A program made the translations under genes and the position numbers. From contig CABVAO010000026.1 of assembly GCA_902496335.1 (NCBI GenBank), positions 1-25,405 on the forward strand: a DNA stretch of 25,405 bases. Reading direction: 5' to 3'. The notes beneath the pieces are model-generated. The model was given only the letters and a program-made list of their open reading frames with translations, searched no databases and was not told the DNA's origin. The stretch comes from an uncultured Collinsella sp. GTDB taxonomy: Bacteria; Actinomycetota; Coriobacteriia; Coriobacteriales; Coriobacteriaceae. Positions 1-7,477 of the stretch are shown piece after piece; within the stretch, counting starts at the first letter, position 1, and each line of letters begins with the position of its first letter.

Positions 1-48
1 CTGACTTATGCTCAACCTGCGGCGCTATTTTGTTTGGAGCGAGGGGTC

Positions 49-807
49 CTATGACAGTTCGTCGGCTACTTGGTGTTCGTAGAAGGCTTCGATTACGGCG
101 TTGAAGTCGCGGGCGAAGTCTTCCATGGTTCCGCGCCAGGTGGCTCGGCTGGGCTTGCCCTGGCCCACAAAGGCGGTTTGGATGCCACAATCGGGGGACG
201 GGAAGTCGCGCTTGGGATCGTTGCCCACCATAAGGATCTCGTGCGGCTTGAGCCCCATCACCTGAAGCTGTTCAAGATAATAGGTGGCATCAGGCTTGCA
301 GCGGGTGGCGTTTCCCATGTGCGTGACGAGCTCAAAGGGAGCGTCAGCCAGGTCGCCCCAACCCATGCGGCACTCGATGGCCCCCTGGGGAAAGCTGGGG
401 TTGTTAAAGAGCGCGCAACGCAGCCCTGCGTCCTGTACGGCCTGGAGCGCGGCGTGTGCGCCCGGCATGGCGTGGGCGTTAATGATATCGTCGTTCTTGT
501 ACGGAAGAACTTCGCGCTCGTAGTAGGTAAACGCCTCGTAGATGAGGGGATCGGAGAGGCAGATGCCGCATCGGCGCTCGACCTCGGCGCGGTAAAACTC
601 AAGATTGGTACGATTGTCCGTGCCGCTTCGGCGATTGGCGTTGAGGTCGACCAAGATGGTGCCGAGGCGCGCCATCGTGCCGCCGCGGCTGCGGCGACCG
701 ATATCCGCGAGCATCGACGAGACATCCTTAAAATAGCGAAGGATGAACGCGTTGAGGTTGATGCTAAGAAGCGTCTCGTCCATATCGAAAACGACTGCTT
801 TGAGCAC
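49..807 (-). CDS. HAD-superfamily hydrolase
   Basis: This is a haloacid dehalogenase-type phosphatase, probably cytosolic; the substrate cannot be told from sequence. With the GTG start at 807 it has 252 residues. Motif I is FDMDETLL near residues 7-14 (nucleophile Asp and acid/base Asp). A motif II-like stretch is LFNNPSFP. The motif III Lys is in RCKPDATYY, and motif IV is GNDPKRDFPSPDCGIQT, so the catalytic set looks complete. I chose the GTG start because a GAGAAAGG ribosome binding site lies 7 bases upstream and the fold begins right at LKAVVFD. The frame stays open upstream to an ATG at 960 (303 residues), but that stretch contains a 9-bp inverted repeat and looks more like a leader. 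It is divergent from rpsA. Confidence 0.82.
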   Translation of the reverse strand: MLKAVVFDMDETLLSINLNAFILRYFKDVSSMLADIGRRSRGGTMARLGTILVDLNANRRSGTDNRTNLEFYRAEVERRCGICLSDPLIYEAFTYYEREVLPYKNDDIINAHAMPGAHAALQAVQDAGLRCALFNNPSFPQGAIECRMGWGDLADAPFELVTHMGNATRCKPDATYYLEQLQVMGLKPHEILMVGNDPKRDFPSPDCGIQTAFVGQGKPSRATWRGTMEDFARDFNAVIEAFYEHQVADELS

Positions 808-896
808 GCGGGCACCTTTCTCGAAAAATCGCTCCAGAATCGTTGGCTCCGGATACTTTACCCCAAAGCTGTATGCCTGACTGCCTATCGTCAACT

Positions 897-938
897 TATG
901 GAGACGGTCGTCCACAAGATTGCGAAAAAGTCTCCATA
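897..938. repeat. 9-bp inverted repeat upstream of the HAD gene
   Basis: TATGGAGAC at 897-905 is the exact reverse complement of GTCTCCATA at 930-938, separated by 24 bases. It lies in the divergent region between the HAD gene and rpsA and would fall inside the HAD gene only if the longer 960 start were used. It could be an operator or an mRNA hairpin. Confidence 0.4.
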
Positions 939-1084
939 CGAGTAAAAAATCGCAGTTCACGCTTGAAATCGAAATGATTTCCCCGTAACCTATACGAACG
1001 TGATTGCATAAGCGTCACATTAGTATCTGTCGGCTCCCGAGTGTTCCTAAACGTTGTGTGCTTGTCGCACCCTTCTGTAGGTCC

Positions 1085-1125
1085 TAGCAATCGGGGCCCC
1101 GTAGTTCGAAAGGGGTCCACCTTTG
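1085..1125 (+). promoter_or_regulatory. rpsA ribosome binding site with possible sequestering hairpin
   Basis: The Shine-Dalgarno sequence AAAGGGG precedes a TTG start at 1123 by 7 bases. The SD can pair with the upstream GGCCCC (CCCC against GGGG, extended by GG against CC with one bulged T), which would hide the site. S1 genes are known to be autoregulated at translation in E. coli; that this leader does the same is inference. Confidence 0.4.
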
Positions 1126-2289
1126 AGTGAGATTCAGAACTCGTCCATTTTCTCTCTTGACGATGTCAACGAGGAGGAGATGAACAACCTCATCGACGGT
1201 ACGATTACCGACTTTGATGAGGGCGATCTCGTTAACGGCACTGTCGTTAAGATCGAGCATGACGAGGTGCTCGTTGACATCGGATTCAAGTCCGAGGGCG
1301 TTATCCCGGTCCGCGAGCTGTCCATCCGCAAGGACGCTAACCCTGCAGACATCGTTGCACTCGGTGATCCCATCGAGGCTCTGGTTCTCCAGAAGGAGGA
1401 CAAGGACGGTCGTCTGGTCCTGTCCAAGAAGCGTGCCGAGTACGAGCGTGCTTGGAACCGCATCGAGGAGAAGTTCAACTCCGGCGAGAACGTCGAGGGC
1501 GAGGTTATCGAGGTTGTCAAGGGCGGCCTGATCCTCGACATCGGCCTGCGTGGCTTCCTGCCTGCTTCCCTCGTCGACCTCCGTCGTGTCAAGGACCTCA
1601 CCTCCTACATGGGCACCCGCATCGAGGCTCGCGTCATCGAGATGGACCGCAACCGCAACAACGTCGTCCTCTCCCGTCGCGTCGTGCTCGAGGAGTCCCG
1701 TAAGGCCGAGCGCTCCGAGATCCTGTCCAAGCTCAAGTCTGGCATGCGTCTCCAGGGCACCGTTTCCTCCATCGTCGACTTCGGCGCCTTCGTCGACCTC
1801 GGCGGTATCGACGGCCTCATCCACATCTCCGAGCTCTCCTGGAACCACGTCAACCATCCTTCCGAGGTTGTCAAGGTCGGCCAGGAGGTCGAGGTCGAGG
1901 TTCTCGACGTCGATCTCAACCGCGAGCGCATCTCCCTGGGTCTCAAGCAGACCACCGAGGATCCGTGGCGCGCACTGGTCAAGAAGTACCCCGTCGGCGC
2001 TATCGTCGAGGGCACTGTGACCAAGCTTGTCCCGTTCGGCGCTTTCGTCGACCTGGGCGAGGGCATCGAGGGCCTGGTGCACATCTCCGAGATGGCCAAC
2101 AAGCACGTCGATCAGCCTTCTCAGGTCACCCACGTGGGCGACAAGGTTCAGGTCAAGGTCATGGAGATCGACCTCGACCGTCGTCGTATCTCCCTGTCCA
2201 TGAAGTCTGCTGCTGAGACTCTGGGCGTTGAGATCAAGGTTACCCCGCTGCCTTCCGAGAAGAAGGACGAGGAGACCGACGCCGAGTAA
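1123..2289 (+). CDS. rpsA: 30S ribosomal protein S1
   Basis: This is an RNA-binding protein of the small ribosomal subunit that helps mRNA docking. It has 388 residues with four S1 (OB-fold) repeats at about 35-104, 120-187, 205-276 and 291-360. The last two carry the textbook pattern FGAFVDLG...GLVHISE followed by RISLSMK or RISLGLK. An acidic N-terminal tail of about 30 residues and a charged C-terminal tail flank the repeats. Four repeats, against six in E. coli, is usual for Gram-positive and actinobacterial S1. The start is TTG, supported by AAAGGGG 7 bases upstream; a frame-matched ATG comes only at residue 20. The codons are strongly biased to C/G-ending forms, as expected of a highly expressed gene. 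It is monocistronic: a strong terminator follows directly. Confidence 0.95.
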   Translation: MSEIQNSSIFSLDDVNEEEMNNLIDGTITDFDEGDLVNGTVVKIEHDEVLVDIGFKSEGVIPVRELSIRKDANPADIVALGDPIEALVLQKEDKDGRLVLSKKRAEYERAWNRIEEKFNSGENVEGEVIEVVKGGLILDIGLRGFLPASLVDLRRVKDLTSYMGTRIEARVIEMDRNRNNVVLSRRVVLEESRKAERSEILSKLKSGMRLQGTVSSIVDFGAFVDLGGIDGLIHISELSWNHVNHPSEVVKVGQEVEVEVLDVDLNRERISLGLKQTTEDPWRALVKKYPVGAIVEGTVTKLVPFGAFVDLGEGIEGLVHISEMANKHVDQPSQVTHVGDKVQVKVMEIDLDRRRISLSMKSAAETLGVEIKVTPLPSEKKDEETDAE

Positions 2290-2314
2290 ATCGGTTTGAC
2301 GATCACTTGTTTTA

Positions 2315-2347
2315 AGGGATCCGTCCGTAATGGACGGGTCCCTTTTT
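2315..2347 (+). terminator. rho-independent terminator of rpsA
   Basis: A 12-bp stem (2315-2326 with 2332-2343, one T-G wobble) with a 5-base loop GTAAT is followed by a run of T at 2343-2347. It lies 25 bases after the rpsA stop codon. Confidence 0.92.
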
Positions 2348-2397
2348 GCATTTGGTGTCGAAATGCGTAATGCTGCCCGGGCTGTCCACAGGCTATC

Positions 2398-2521
2398 GGG
2401 TTGTCGGTGCATGAAAAATGCCGACATCCCGCCTCGGGGAGGAGGCGGGAACGCACCGAGTAGACGGAGGGGTGCGGAGCGCGGTCGCGTCTCGACTGAC
2501 GACGTTGCCCATCGACAACCC
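2398..2521. other. foldable intergenic region upstream of rnpB
   Basis: The stretch 2348-2599 holds no convincing gene. Within it GGGTTGTCG (2398-2406) is exactly complementary to CGACAACCC (2513-2521). Inside are a perfect 8-bp hairpin, CCCGCCTC (2428-2435) with GAGGCGGG (2442-2449), and a pairing of TCGGTGC (2405-2411) with GCACCGA (2453-2459). Another hairpin, TGTCGG with CCGACA around 2403-2427, competes with these. It could encode a small RNA or be an upstream regulatory region. I do not recognise it as SRP RNA, 6S RNA or tmRNA. Confidence 0.3.
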
Positions 2522-2576
2522 TATTGTACTGCATGGCGTGGTTCTTGGTTTATCGTGTCGAACGCTTGTGTTGTGC

Positions 2577-2606
2577 CATTGCCTGCGGCAACGGTGTGCT
2601 ACACTC
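2577..2606 (+). promoter_or_regulatory. probable rnpB promoter (extended -10)
   Basis: TGCTACACT (2597-2605) is a TGn-extended -10 element ending about 9 bases before the 5' end of RNase P RNA. The -35 region is weak (CATTGC at 17-base spacing, or TTGCCT at 15). Confidence 0.5.
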
Positions 2607-2613
2607 TTGCACA

Positions 2614-2975
2614 GCTGAGTGGGCCAGACGGTCGCGCGATGTGCTGCTTGCAGCACGCGTGAGGAAAGTCCGGGCTCCAGAGGGCGGGATGCCGGCTAAC
2701 GGCCGGGCGGAGTGATCCGACGGAAAGCGCCGCAGAAAAGAAGACTCCCACCTGCGCCGCAAGGCGTAAAGGGAAAAGCTGAAACGGTGGTGTAAGAGAC
2801 CACCAGCGCCGTGGCAACACGGCGGCTTGGCAAGCCCCATCCGGAGCAAGCGCGAATAGGAACGCTATGGGCCGGCCCGGTCCGCGTTCGGGTAGCGTGC
2901 GTGGAGCTGCGCGGTAACGTGCAGACAAGATAAATGACCGTTCACGACAGAACCCGGCTTATCGGCCCACTCAGC
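2614..2975 (+). ncRNA. rnpB: RNase P RNA (M1 RNA, type A-like)
   Basis: This is the catalytic RNA that removes the 5' leader of pre-tRNAs. The 5' end GCTGAGTGGGCC (2614-2625) pairs perfectly with GGCCCACTCAGC (2964-2975), forming the terminal helix P1. Conserved core elements are present in order: GAGGAAAGTCCGGGCTCC (CR-I) near 2661; AGGGAAAAGCTGAAA and the GGTGGTGTAAGAGACCACC hairpin near 2768-2804; then GCAAGC and ATAGGAACGC; and at the 3' end ATAAATGACCGTTCACGACA followed by the GAACCCGGCTTA tail. Length is about 362 nt, normal for the family. Apparent open frames across it are shadows. Exact ends are inferred from the P1 pairing. Confidence 0.95.
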
Positions 2976-2991
2976 ACTTTGTTGACGCTGC

Positions 2992-3090
2992 GAACCCGTC
3001 AGCGCGGCAATCTGCCTTTCAAGCCTTCGGGCATGACCATAAGGTCAATGCCCTCGTCTTTCAAGGCACCTTGCTCGCGCTGACGGGTTC
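2992..3090. repeat. long near-palindromic hairpin (candidate structured RNA) after rnpB
   Basis: This is a 99-base symmetric fold. A perfect 15-bp basal stem, GAACCCGTCAGCGCG (2992-3006) with CGCGCTGACGGGTTC (3076-3090), continues as GCAA/TTGC, TGCCTT/AAGGCA, an internal loop, GGGCAT/ATGCCC and GACC/GGTC, capped by an ATAA tetraloop. No poly-T follows, so it is not a classical terminator. The region 2976-3207 otherwise holds only a small hairpin (ATACGG/CCGTAT near 3147-3164) and the yigZ leader. It could be an rnpB 3' processing element, an independent small RNA or a MITE-like repeat. Confidence 0.65.
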
Positions 3091-3207
3091 TCGCTTTCGT
3101 TTACGGAATCATTGACGTTGCCGTTCTATTTACCGGGATTAACGGTATACGGTCTTTGCCGTATTATTGAGGCTGTTTGTTGCCGCGCTTAGTTTTGTTG
3201 AGGGGCT

Positions 3208-3846
3208 TTGTTGGACAGCTATTTTACTCTGCAGTCGAATATTGAGGCTTCGGGCGAGTTTGTGGACCGCAAGAGCCGGTTTATTGCCCAGCTGGTCCAT
3301 ATTGAGTCCGAGGATGAGGCGAATGCCTTTATCGAGATGGTTCGTAAGCGTCATTACGACGCTCGGCACAATGTTCCCGCGTGGATTTTGGTCGATGGAC
3401 GCGAGCGCCAGAGCGATGACGGTGAGCCGAGCCGCACGAGCGGTATGCCGACGCTCGAGGTGTTGCGCGGCGCAGAGCTCAAAAATGTTTGCTGTGTGGT
3501 GACGCGCTATTTTGGTGGCACGCTGTTGGGGCCTGGCGGCTTGGTACGCGCCTACACCGCGGCGACGCAGGCGGCGGTGGCCGCGGCTCAGGAGGCCGGG
3601 CAGATCGTCGAGATGACGAGTGTCGTGCCGGTTGACGTACATGTGGCCTATCCGCAGTATGAGCAGGTGCTTCGTTTGGCGCAAGATTCGGGTGCCAAGG
3701 TTTCGGATACCGATTACGCGGATGCTGTGACGATTCATTTGGTGTTTAAGGCGGGGGAGCAGGAGTCATTTTGCGCTAAGATGCGCGAGCTTATGGCGGG
3801 GCGCGAGGAGATTGAGGTCGGCGCTCCCGAATTTGCCGAGTTCTAA
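3208..3846 (+). CDS. YigZ/IMPACT family protein (UPF0029)
   Basis: This is a 212-residue member of the YigZ/IMPACT family. These proteins carry an N-terminal IMPACT domain with a ribosomal S5 domain 2-like fold and a smaller C-terminal domain; their bacterial role is not settled and is thought to be translation- or nucleic-acid-related. The family signature is clear: RQSDDGEPSRTSGMPTLEVL at about 70-89, then CCVVTRYFGGTLLGPGGLVR and AYTAATQAAV. Length fits the usual 200-215. The start is TTG at 3208, backed by GAGGGG five bases upstream; the first residues MDSYFTL match the usual beginning of the family. It is a single-gene unit with its own terminator, convergent with the next gene. Confidence 0.9.
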   Translation: MLDSYFTLQSNIEASGEFVDRKSRFIAQLVHIESEDEANAFIEMVRKRHYDARHNVPAWILVDGRERQSDDGEPSRTSGMPTLEVLRGAELKNVCCVVTRYFGGTLLGPGGLVRAYTAATQAAVAAAQEAGQIVEMTSVVPVDVHVAYPQYEQVLRLAQDSGAKVSDTDYADAVTIHLVFKAGEQESFCAKMRELMAGREEIEVGAPEFAEF

Positions 3847-3850
3847 CGGC

Positions 3851-3901
3851 GACGGCCGGCGTGCTTTTGGATGGATCCCAAGCGCGCCGGCCGTCGTTTT
3901 T
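3851..3901 (+). terminator. rho-independent terminator of yigZ
   Basis: GACGGCCGGC (3851-3860) pairs with GCCGGCCGTC (3886-3895). The inner bases also pair (TTGG with CCAA), giving a long stem followed by TTTTT at 3897-3901. It sits between two convergent genes, but lacks an A-run on the 5' side, so it is mainly a plus-strand terminator. Confidence 0.88.
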
Positions 3902-3914
3902 CTGTTGCTGCCGT

Positions 3915-4361
3915 TTACTCGGCGAGCTGCTTTAGCACATCGCAGGCGATCTCGACGGCATCGTCGATGCAACCGGGGCAGCTGCGGAGCGGACCCTTAT
4001 CCGATCCGATGCCCTTGAGCGTGCCGCAGACGGTCGTCGTATTCTTCTCGCCAAAACGCTTGGCGATTTCGCGCGACAGCTTGTAGGTCTGGCCCTTGGT
4101 CTTGGGGTTTTCCATGCCGTCGCTCATTACAAAGCCCATGATGGCCACGGCGCCCGAGATGGCGCCGCAAGTTTCGGTCATGCCGCCCATGCCGGCGCCA
4201 AAGCCCTCGGTGAGGGTAAAGGCGACCTGGGGGTCGAGCCCGACGGCGGGCGCGAGCGTGCAGGCGACGGCCTGGGCGCAGTTAAAGCCACGGGCGTGGT
4301 ATTCGGCAGCTTGAGCCTGACAGGCGGTGATGTCGAGCTGGGCCGTATCGATTTGCTTCAT
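3915..4361 (-). CDS. C_GCxxG_C_C family protein (putative redox)
   Basis: This is a 148-residue protein of the C_GCAxxG_C_C family, small cysteine-rich proteins common in anaerobes and suspected to bind metal or act in redox reactions; no reaction is established. Motifs visible: HARGFNCAQAVACTLA near 29-44, the glycine-rich GFGAGMGGMTETCGAISGAV near 62-81, VCGTLKG near 121, and SCPGC near residue 133. The ATG at 4361 is chosen because an ideal AAGGAG (4368-4373 on the opposite strand) precedes it by 6 bases. The frame is open to 4580, but that extension is not like the family. It is divergent from the sulfhydrylase gene, with a strong hairpin directly upstream of its ribosome binding site. 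Confidence 0.85.
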   Translation of the reverse strand: MKQIDTAQLDITACQAQAAEYHARGFNCAQAVACTLAPAVGLDPQVAFTLTEGFGAGMGGMTETCGAISGAVAIMGFVMSDGMENPKTKGQTYKLSREIAKRFGEKNTTTVCGTLKGIGSDKGPLRSCPGCIDDAVEIACDVLKQLAE

Positions 4362-4374
4362 CGTTGTCTCCTTG

Positions 4375-4406
4375 GTCACGGTGTACCCGCCTATGGTACC
4401 CGTGAC
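4375..4406 (-). promoter_or_regulatory. hairpin abutting the RBS of the C_GCxxG_C_C gene
   Basis: GTCACGG (4375-4381) pairs with CCGTGAC (4400-4406), and inside it GTACC (4383-4387) pairs with GGTAC (4395-4399). The result is a 12-bp stem with a single bulged base and a 7-base loop. It lies one base upstream of the AAGGAG site on the minus strand, so it would sit in the mRNA leader. Its role is unknown: mRNA stability, translational control or an operator. Confidence 0.5.
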
Positions 4407-4524
4407 GGTGCGTGTAATCATCGAGAGCTTCATGTATGCCTCATTTTTATCTATCGAGCAAATGCCGAAGCTTGAGATAAATGCCCCCTGATCAATTTGT
4501 CTCATAACCCACCTTGGGGATGGG

Positions 4525-4553
4525 TTGAGAGCGGTGCGGGGTAGCGGTATCGT
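4525..4553 (+). promoter_or_regulatory. probable promoter of the sulfhydrylase gene
   Basis: TTGAGA (4525-4530) and TATCGT (4548-4553) are separated by exactly 17 bases, about 38 bases before the start codon. A hairpin AACCCA (4506-4511) with TGGGTT (4521-4526) overlaps the -35 box and may be an operator. No S-box (SAM-I riboswitch) sequence is visible in the 230-base divergent region. Confidence 0.5.
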
Positions 4554-4591
4554 GAACCGAATAAAACGTAACCAGGGCAAGGGAGCTAGAT

Positions 4592-5875
4592 ATGAGCGAG
4601 CAGACCATCGGTACTACATGTGTCCAGGGCGGCTATCACCCGGGAGATGCCGAGCCGCGCCAGGTGCCCATCTACCAATCCACCACGTGGAAGTACGACA
4701 CGTCCGAGCACATGGGCAAGCTGTTTGACCTGGAGGAGTCGGGCTACTTCTACAGCCGTCTGCAGAACCCCACGTGCGATCTGGTTGCCGCCAAGATCTG
4801 CGAGATGGAGGGAGGCGCTGCCGCGATGCTCACGAGCTCGGGCATGGCTGCGAACTTCCTCGCGATCTTTAACGTGGCCGGTGCCGGCGATCACGTGGTC
4901 GCAAGCTCTGCCATCTACGGCGGTACCTACAACTTGCTTGCCCATACCATGGGTCGCATGGGCTTGACCTGCACGTTCGTTGCCCCCGACTGCACCGATG
5001 AAGAGCTCGAGGCAGCCTTTGAGCCCAATACCAAGCTCGTCTTTGGCGAGACGATCGCCAACCCCGCCCTTGCCGTGCTCGATATTGAGCGCTTTGCCAA
5101 GGCCGCGCATGACCACGGCGTGCCGCTGATGGTCGACAACACCTTCCCGACGCCCGTGATGTGCCGTCCCTTTGAGTGGGGCGCCGACATCGTTACGCAC
5201 TCCACCACCAAGTACATGGATGGACATGCTGCCTACCTGGGCGGCGTGATCGTCGACCACGGCCAGTTTGACTGGATGGCCCATGCGGACAAGTTCCCGG
5301 GTCTCACCACGCCCGATGAGAGCTATCACGGCGTGACCTATGCCGAGAAGTTCGGTCGCGAGGGCGCCTTCATTACCAAGGCAACCGCTCAGCTCATGCG
5401 CGACCTTGGCCCCATGCAGAACCCGCAGGCGGCCTTCTTCCTGAACAGCTCGCTCGAGAGCCTGCATGTGCGCATGCCGCGTCATTGCGAGAACGGCCTG
5501 GCCGTTGCTAAGTTCCTGCAGAGTCATCCCAAGGTACGCTTCGTGAGCTATCCGGGCCTGGAGGGCGATAAGTACTATGACATCGCTCAGAAGTACATGC
5601 CCAACGGTACCTGCGGTGTTGTGAGCTTTGGCTTTAACGGTGGTCGCGCGGCGGCCGAGACCTTTATGAAGAGCCTCAAGCTCGCCCAGATCGCCACGCA
5701 CGTGGCAGATGCTCGCACTTGCTGCCTGCATCCCGCTAATGCCACGCACCGCCAGATGAACGATGAGGAGCTCATTGCCTGTGGCATCTCCGCCGACATG
5801 GTGCGCCTGTCGTGCGGCCTCGAGGACACGGCCGATCTGATTGCCGACCTTGAGCAGGCGCTCGAGCAGTGCTAG
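4592..5875 (+). CDS. O-acetylhomoserine sulfhydrylase-type PLP enzyme (MetY-like)
   Basis: This is a Cys/Met-metabolism PLP-dependent enzyme. It probably makes homocysteine from O-acetylhomoserine and sulfide; a methionine gamma-lyase role cannot be excluded. It has 427 residues, the usual MetY length and longer than most cystathionine synthases/lyases (about 380-400). PLP lysine: Lys207 in HSTTKYMDGH. Cofactor contacts: YSRLQNPT near 54 and SSGMAANFLA near 82. Active-site DNTFPTP is near 180. The insert TTPDESYHGVTYAEKFG near 251-267 is typical of the O-acetylhomoserine sulfhydrylase branch. GGGAG precedes the ATG. A rho-independent terminator follows. Confidence 0.87.
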   Translation: MSEQTIGTTCVQGGYHPGDAEPRQVPIYQSTTWKYDTSEHMGKLFDLEESGYFYSRLQNPTCDLVAAKICEMEGGAAAMLTSSGMAANFLAIFNVAGAGDHVVASSAIYGGTYNLLAHTMGRMGLTCTFVAPDCTDEELEAAFEPNTKLVFGETIANPALAVLDIERFAKAAHDHGVPLMVDNTFPTPVMCRPFEWGADIVTHSTTKYMDGHAAYLGGVIVDHGQFDWMAHADKFPGLTTPDESYHGVTYAEKFGREGAFITKATAQLMRDLGPMQNPQAAFFLNSSLESLHVRMPRHCENGLAVAKFLQSHPKVRFVSYPGLEGDKYYDIAQKYMPNGTCGVVSFGFNGGRAAAETFMKSLKLAQIATHVADARTCCLHPANATHRQMNDEELIACGISADMVRLSCGLEDTADLIADLEQALEQC

Positions 5876-5942
5876 GCTAGTTCCGTACAAGGTGCCGATG
5901 CTGGCAGAAAGCTTCGGTGACCTTTCGTTCCGATTCCGTAGG

Positions 5943-5989
5943 CGGGACCCCAATTGCGGCTGTTTGCAGGCGATTGGGGTCCCGTTTTT
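5943..5989 (+). terminator. rho-independent terminator
   Basis: A perfect 12-bp stem, CGGGACCCCAAT (5943-5954) with ATTGGGGTCCCG (5973-5984), is followed by TTTTT. It closes the sulfhydrylase gene. Confidence 0.92.
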
Positions 5990-6015
5990 GCGTTGCGCCA
6001 CTCGAAAGGATGGAT

Positions 6016-7320
6016 ATGGAGAAAACTGCAGAGCAGCTGCGCCGCGAGCACATTGTCCTAGAGGGCGACACCCATGGCAAGAACAAATGGGCGATTCTGT
6101 TTACCGTGCTCATCATGACGTTTATGGTGTGTCTGGATTCGACCGTCGTGACCGTGGCGCTGCCCGTGATGCAAAAGGAGCTGGGCGTGGGCCTCGATCG
6201 CATCCAGCTGGTAAGCTCGGTGTATCTGCTTGCGACTTGCGTGGCCATGTTGCCGTTTGGCCGTCTGGGCGACGTGCGCGGCAAGGTGAATGTGTTCCAG
6301 CTGGGCGTCATCGTCTTTTCGGTCGGTTCGCTGCTGTGCGGCCTTTCGGCCTCGCTCGAAGTTCTTATTCTGGCACGCATCGTTCAGGGCGTCGGTTGCG
6401 CGGCGGCCATGGCCAACAACATGGGTATCATCACCGAGTCGTTTCCGGCTCGCGAGCGCGGTCGTGCCATGGGTATTCTTGCGACCTTCGTGGCCCTCGG
6501 CATGATGTGTGGCCCCGTGCTGGGTGGCATGCTGGTGGCAAGCTTTCCCTGGGAGAGTATCTTCCTCATCAACCTGCCCATTGGCGTGATCTCGTTTATC
6601 GTGGGGCTCTATACGCTGCCGCATGTTAAGCCGGAGGCCGGTGAGCGCCCCATGTCCCTGATCGAGGCTGCTCGTCGCTGCTTTGCAAATTCGGCCTTTA
6701 CCATCAACCTTGCCTGCATGCTCATCGTGTTCGTTGGTATTGGCGCATCTGAGTTTATCCTGCCGTTTTATTTTCAGGATGCGCATGGGTTTGGGTCTGA
6801 CGTTTCGGGCCTGCTGTTTTTGGCGCTGCCAATGGTGAATGCCTTTATCGGCCCGCTTTCGGGAACGGTTTCGGACCGTGTTGGCTGCGAGGGTCCCACG
6901 GCCGTTGGCCTGGGCGTGTACGTGTGCGGTCTATTTGCGGTAAGCACGCTCGACGAGTACTCTTCTATCCCTGTGATCGTGTGCTGTGCCGCGTTTATGT
7001 CGTGCGGTACGTCGATTTTCCAGAGCCCCAACAACTCGCTGTATATGGGCTCGGCTCCGCGCGAAGCGCTCGGCTTTGCGGGCAGCCTGGGTAGTTTGGC
7101 ACGCTACGCCGGCATGGCGCTCGGCATTACGGCGGCGTCGCATATCCTGTATGGGCAGATGAGCGTGGCAATGGGCGAGGCCGTGACCAGTTTTGTTACA
7201 GGTCGTCCGGACGTATTCCTATTCGGCTTTCGATCGGTGTTCTACGTACTCATGGCTGTGGCCGCCGTGGGCTTTGCGCTTGCCATGGTGCGTTTGGTGA
7301 AGATGCGCGCCCGCCATTAG
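6016..7320 (+). CDS. MFS transporter, DHA2 (EmrB/QacA-like) drug exporter
   Basis: This is a 434-residue integral membrane protein with 12 or more hydrophobic segments. The first spans about residues 27-50 (AILFTVLIMTFMVCLDSTVV). The DHA2-type opening LDSTVVTVALPVMQKELG, the loop 2-3 motif GRLGDVRGK (MFS motif A) and the motif C-like GPVLGGML in TM5 point to a proton-coupled multidrug exporter of the EmrB/QacA type. Substrate is unknown. Of two close ATGs (6010 and 6016), the second is preferred because AAAGGA at 6005-6010 is then 5 bases away. It stands alone between a terminator and the xpt promoter region, with no linked regulator. Confidence 0.85.
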   Translation: MEKTAEQLRREHIVLEGDTHGKNKWAILFTVLIMTFMVCLDSTVVTVALPVMQKELGVGLDRIQLVSSVYLLATCVAMLPFGRLGDVRGKVNVFQLGVIVFSVGSLLCGLSASLEVLILARIVQGVGCAAAMANNMGIITESFPARERGRAMGILATFVALGMMCGPVLGGMLVASFPWESIFLINLPIGVISFIVGLYTLPHVKPEAGERPMSLIEAARRCFANSAFTINLACMLIVFVGIGASEFILPFYFQDAHGFGSDVSGLLFLALPMVNAFIGPLSGTVSDRVGCEGPTAVGLGVYVCGLFAVSTLDEYSSIPVIVCCAAFMSCGTSIFQSPNNSLYMGSAPREALGFAGSLGSLARYAGMALGITAASHILYGQMSVAMGEAVTSFVTGRPDVFLFGFRSVFYVLMAVAAVGFALAMVRLVKMRARH

Positions 7321-7413
7321 CATGTTGGGAGGCTGTCTGCCACGATTCGCGCCGTCCCAAAAAGACTGGTTTGTGGTGCGATGTGGCTTGTGGGGCGGGC
7401 GGGGGTCGGTCCG

Positions 7414-7461
7414 TGGTAGACTATCGAACAACGTTTATTAATCGCGCGGTATCGTTGCCGC
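7414..7461 (+). promoter_or_regulatory. putative xpt promoter and leader hairpin
   Basis: TGGTAGACT (7414-7422) looks like an extended -10 element without a clear -35. A short hairpin CGCGG (7444-7448) with CCGCG (7457-7461) sits directly before the AGAAGGGG ribosome binding site. No purine riboswitch consensus is visible, although many xpt genes of Firmicutes have one. Confidence 0.35.
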
Positions 7462-7477
7462 GAGAAGGGGTTGCGCC

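Noticed and set aside
70..945. Open frame of 291 codons antisense to the HAD gene
   Set aside because: The opposite strand carries all four HAD motifs; the antisense frame shows no recognisable family.
1084..2427. Open frame of 447 codons antisense to rpsA
   Set aside because: It is a shadow of the strongly biased rpsA codons; the product is low-complexity Leu/Asp/Val-rich with no domain, while the plus strand encodes a clear S1 protein.
2599..2928. Open frames across the RNase P RNA gene
   Set aside because: Both strands are open by chance; the RNA's conserved core and terminal helix account for this segment.
4362..4591. SAM riboswitch before the sulfhydrylase gene
   Set aside because: Expected from gene function, but no S-box sequence or matching architecture is visible; only short hairpins and a plain promoter are.
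7321..7477. Purine riboswitch before xpt
   Set aside because: The conserved loop sequences of the purine aptamer are absent; only a 5-bp hairpin is near the ribosome binding site.
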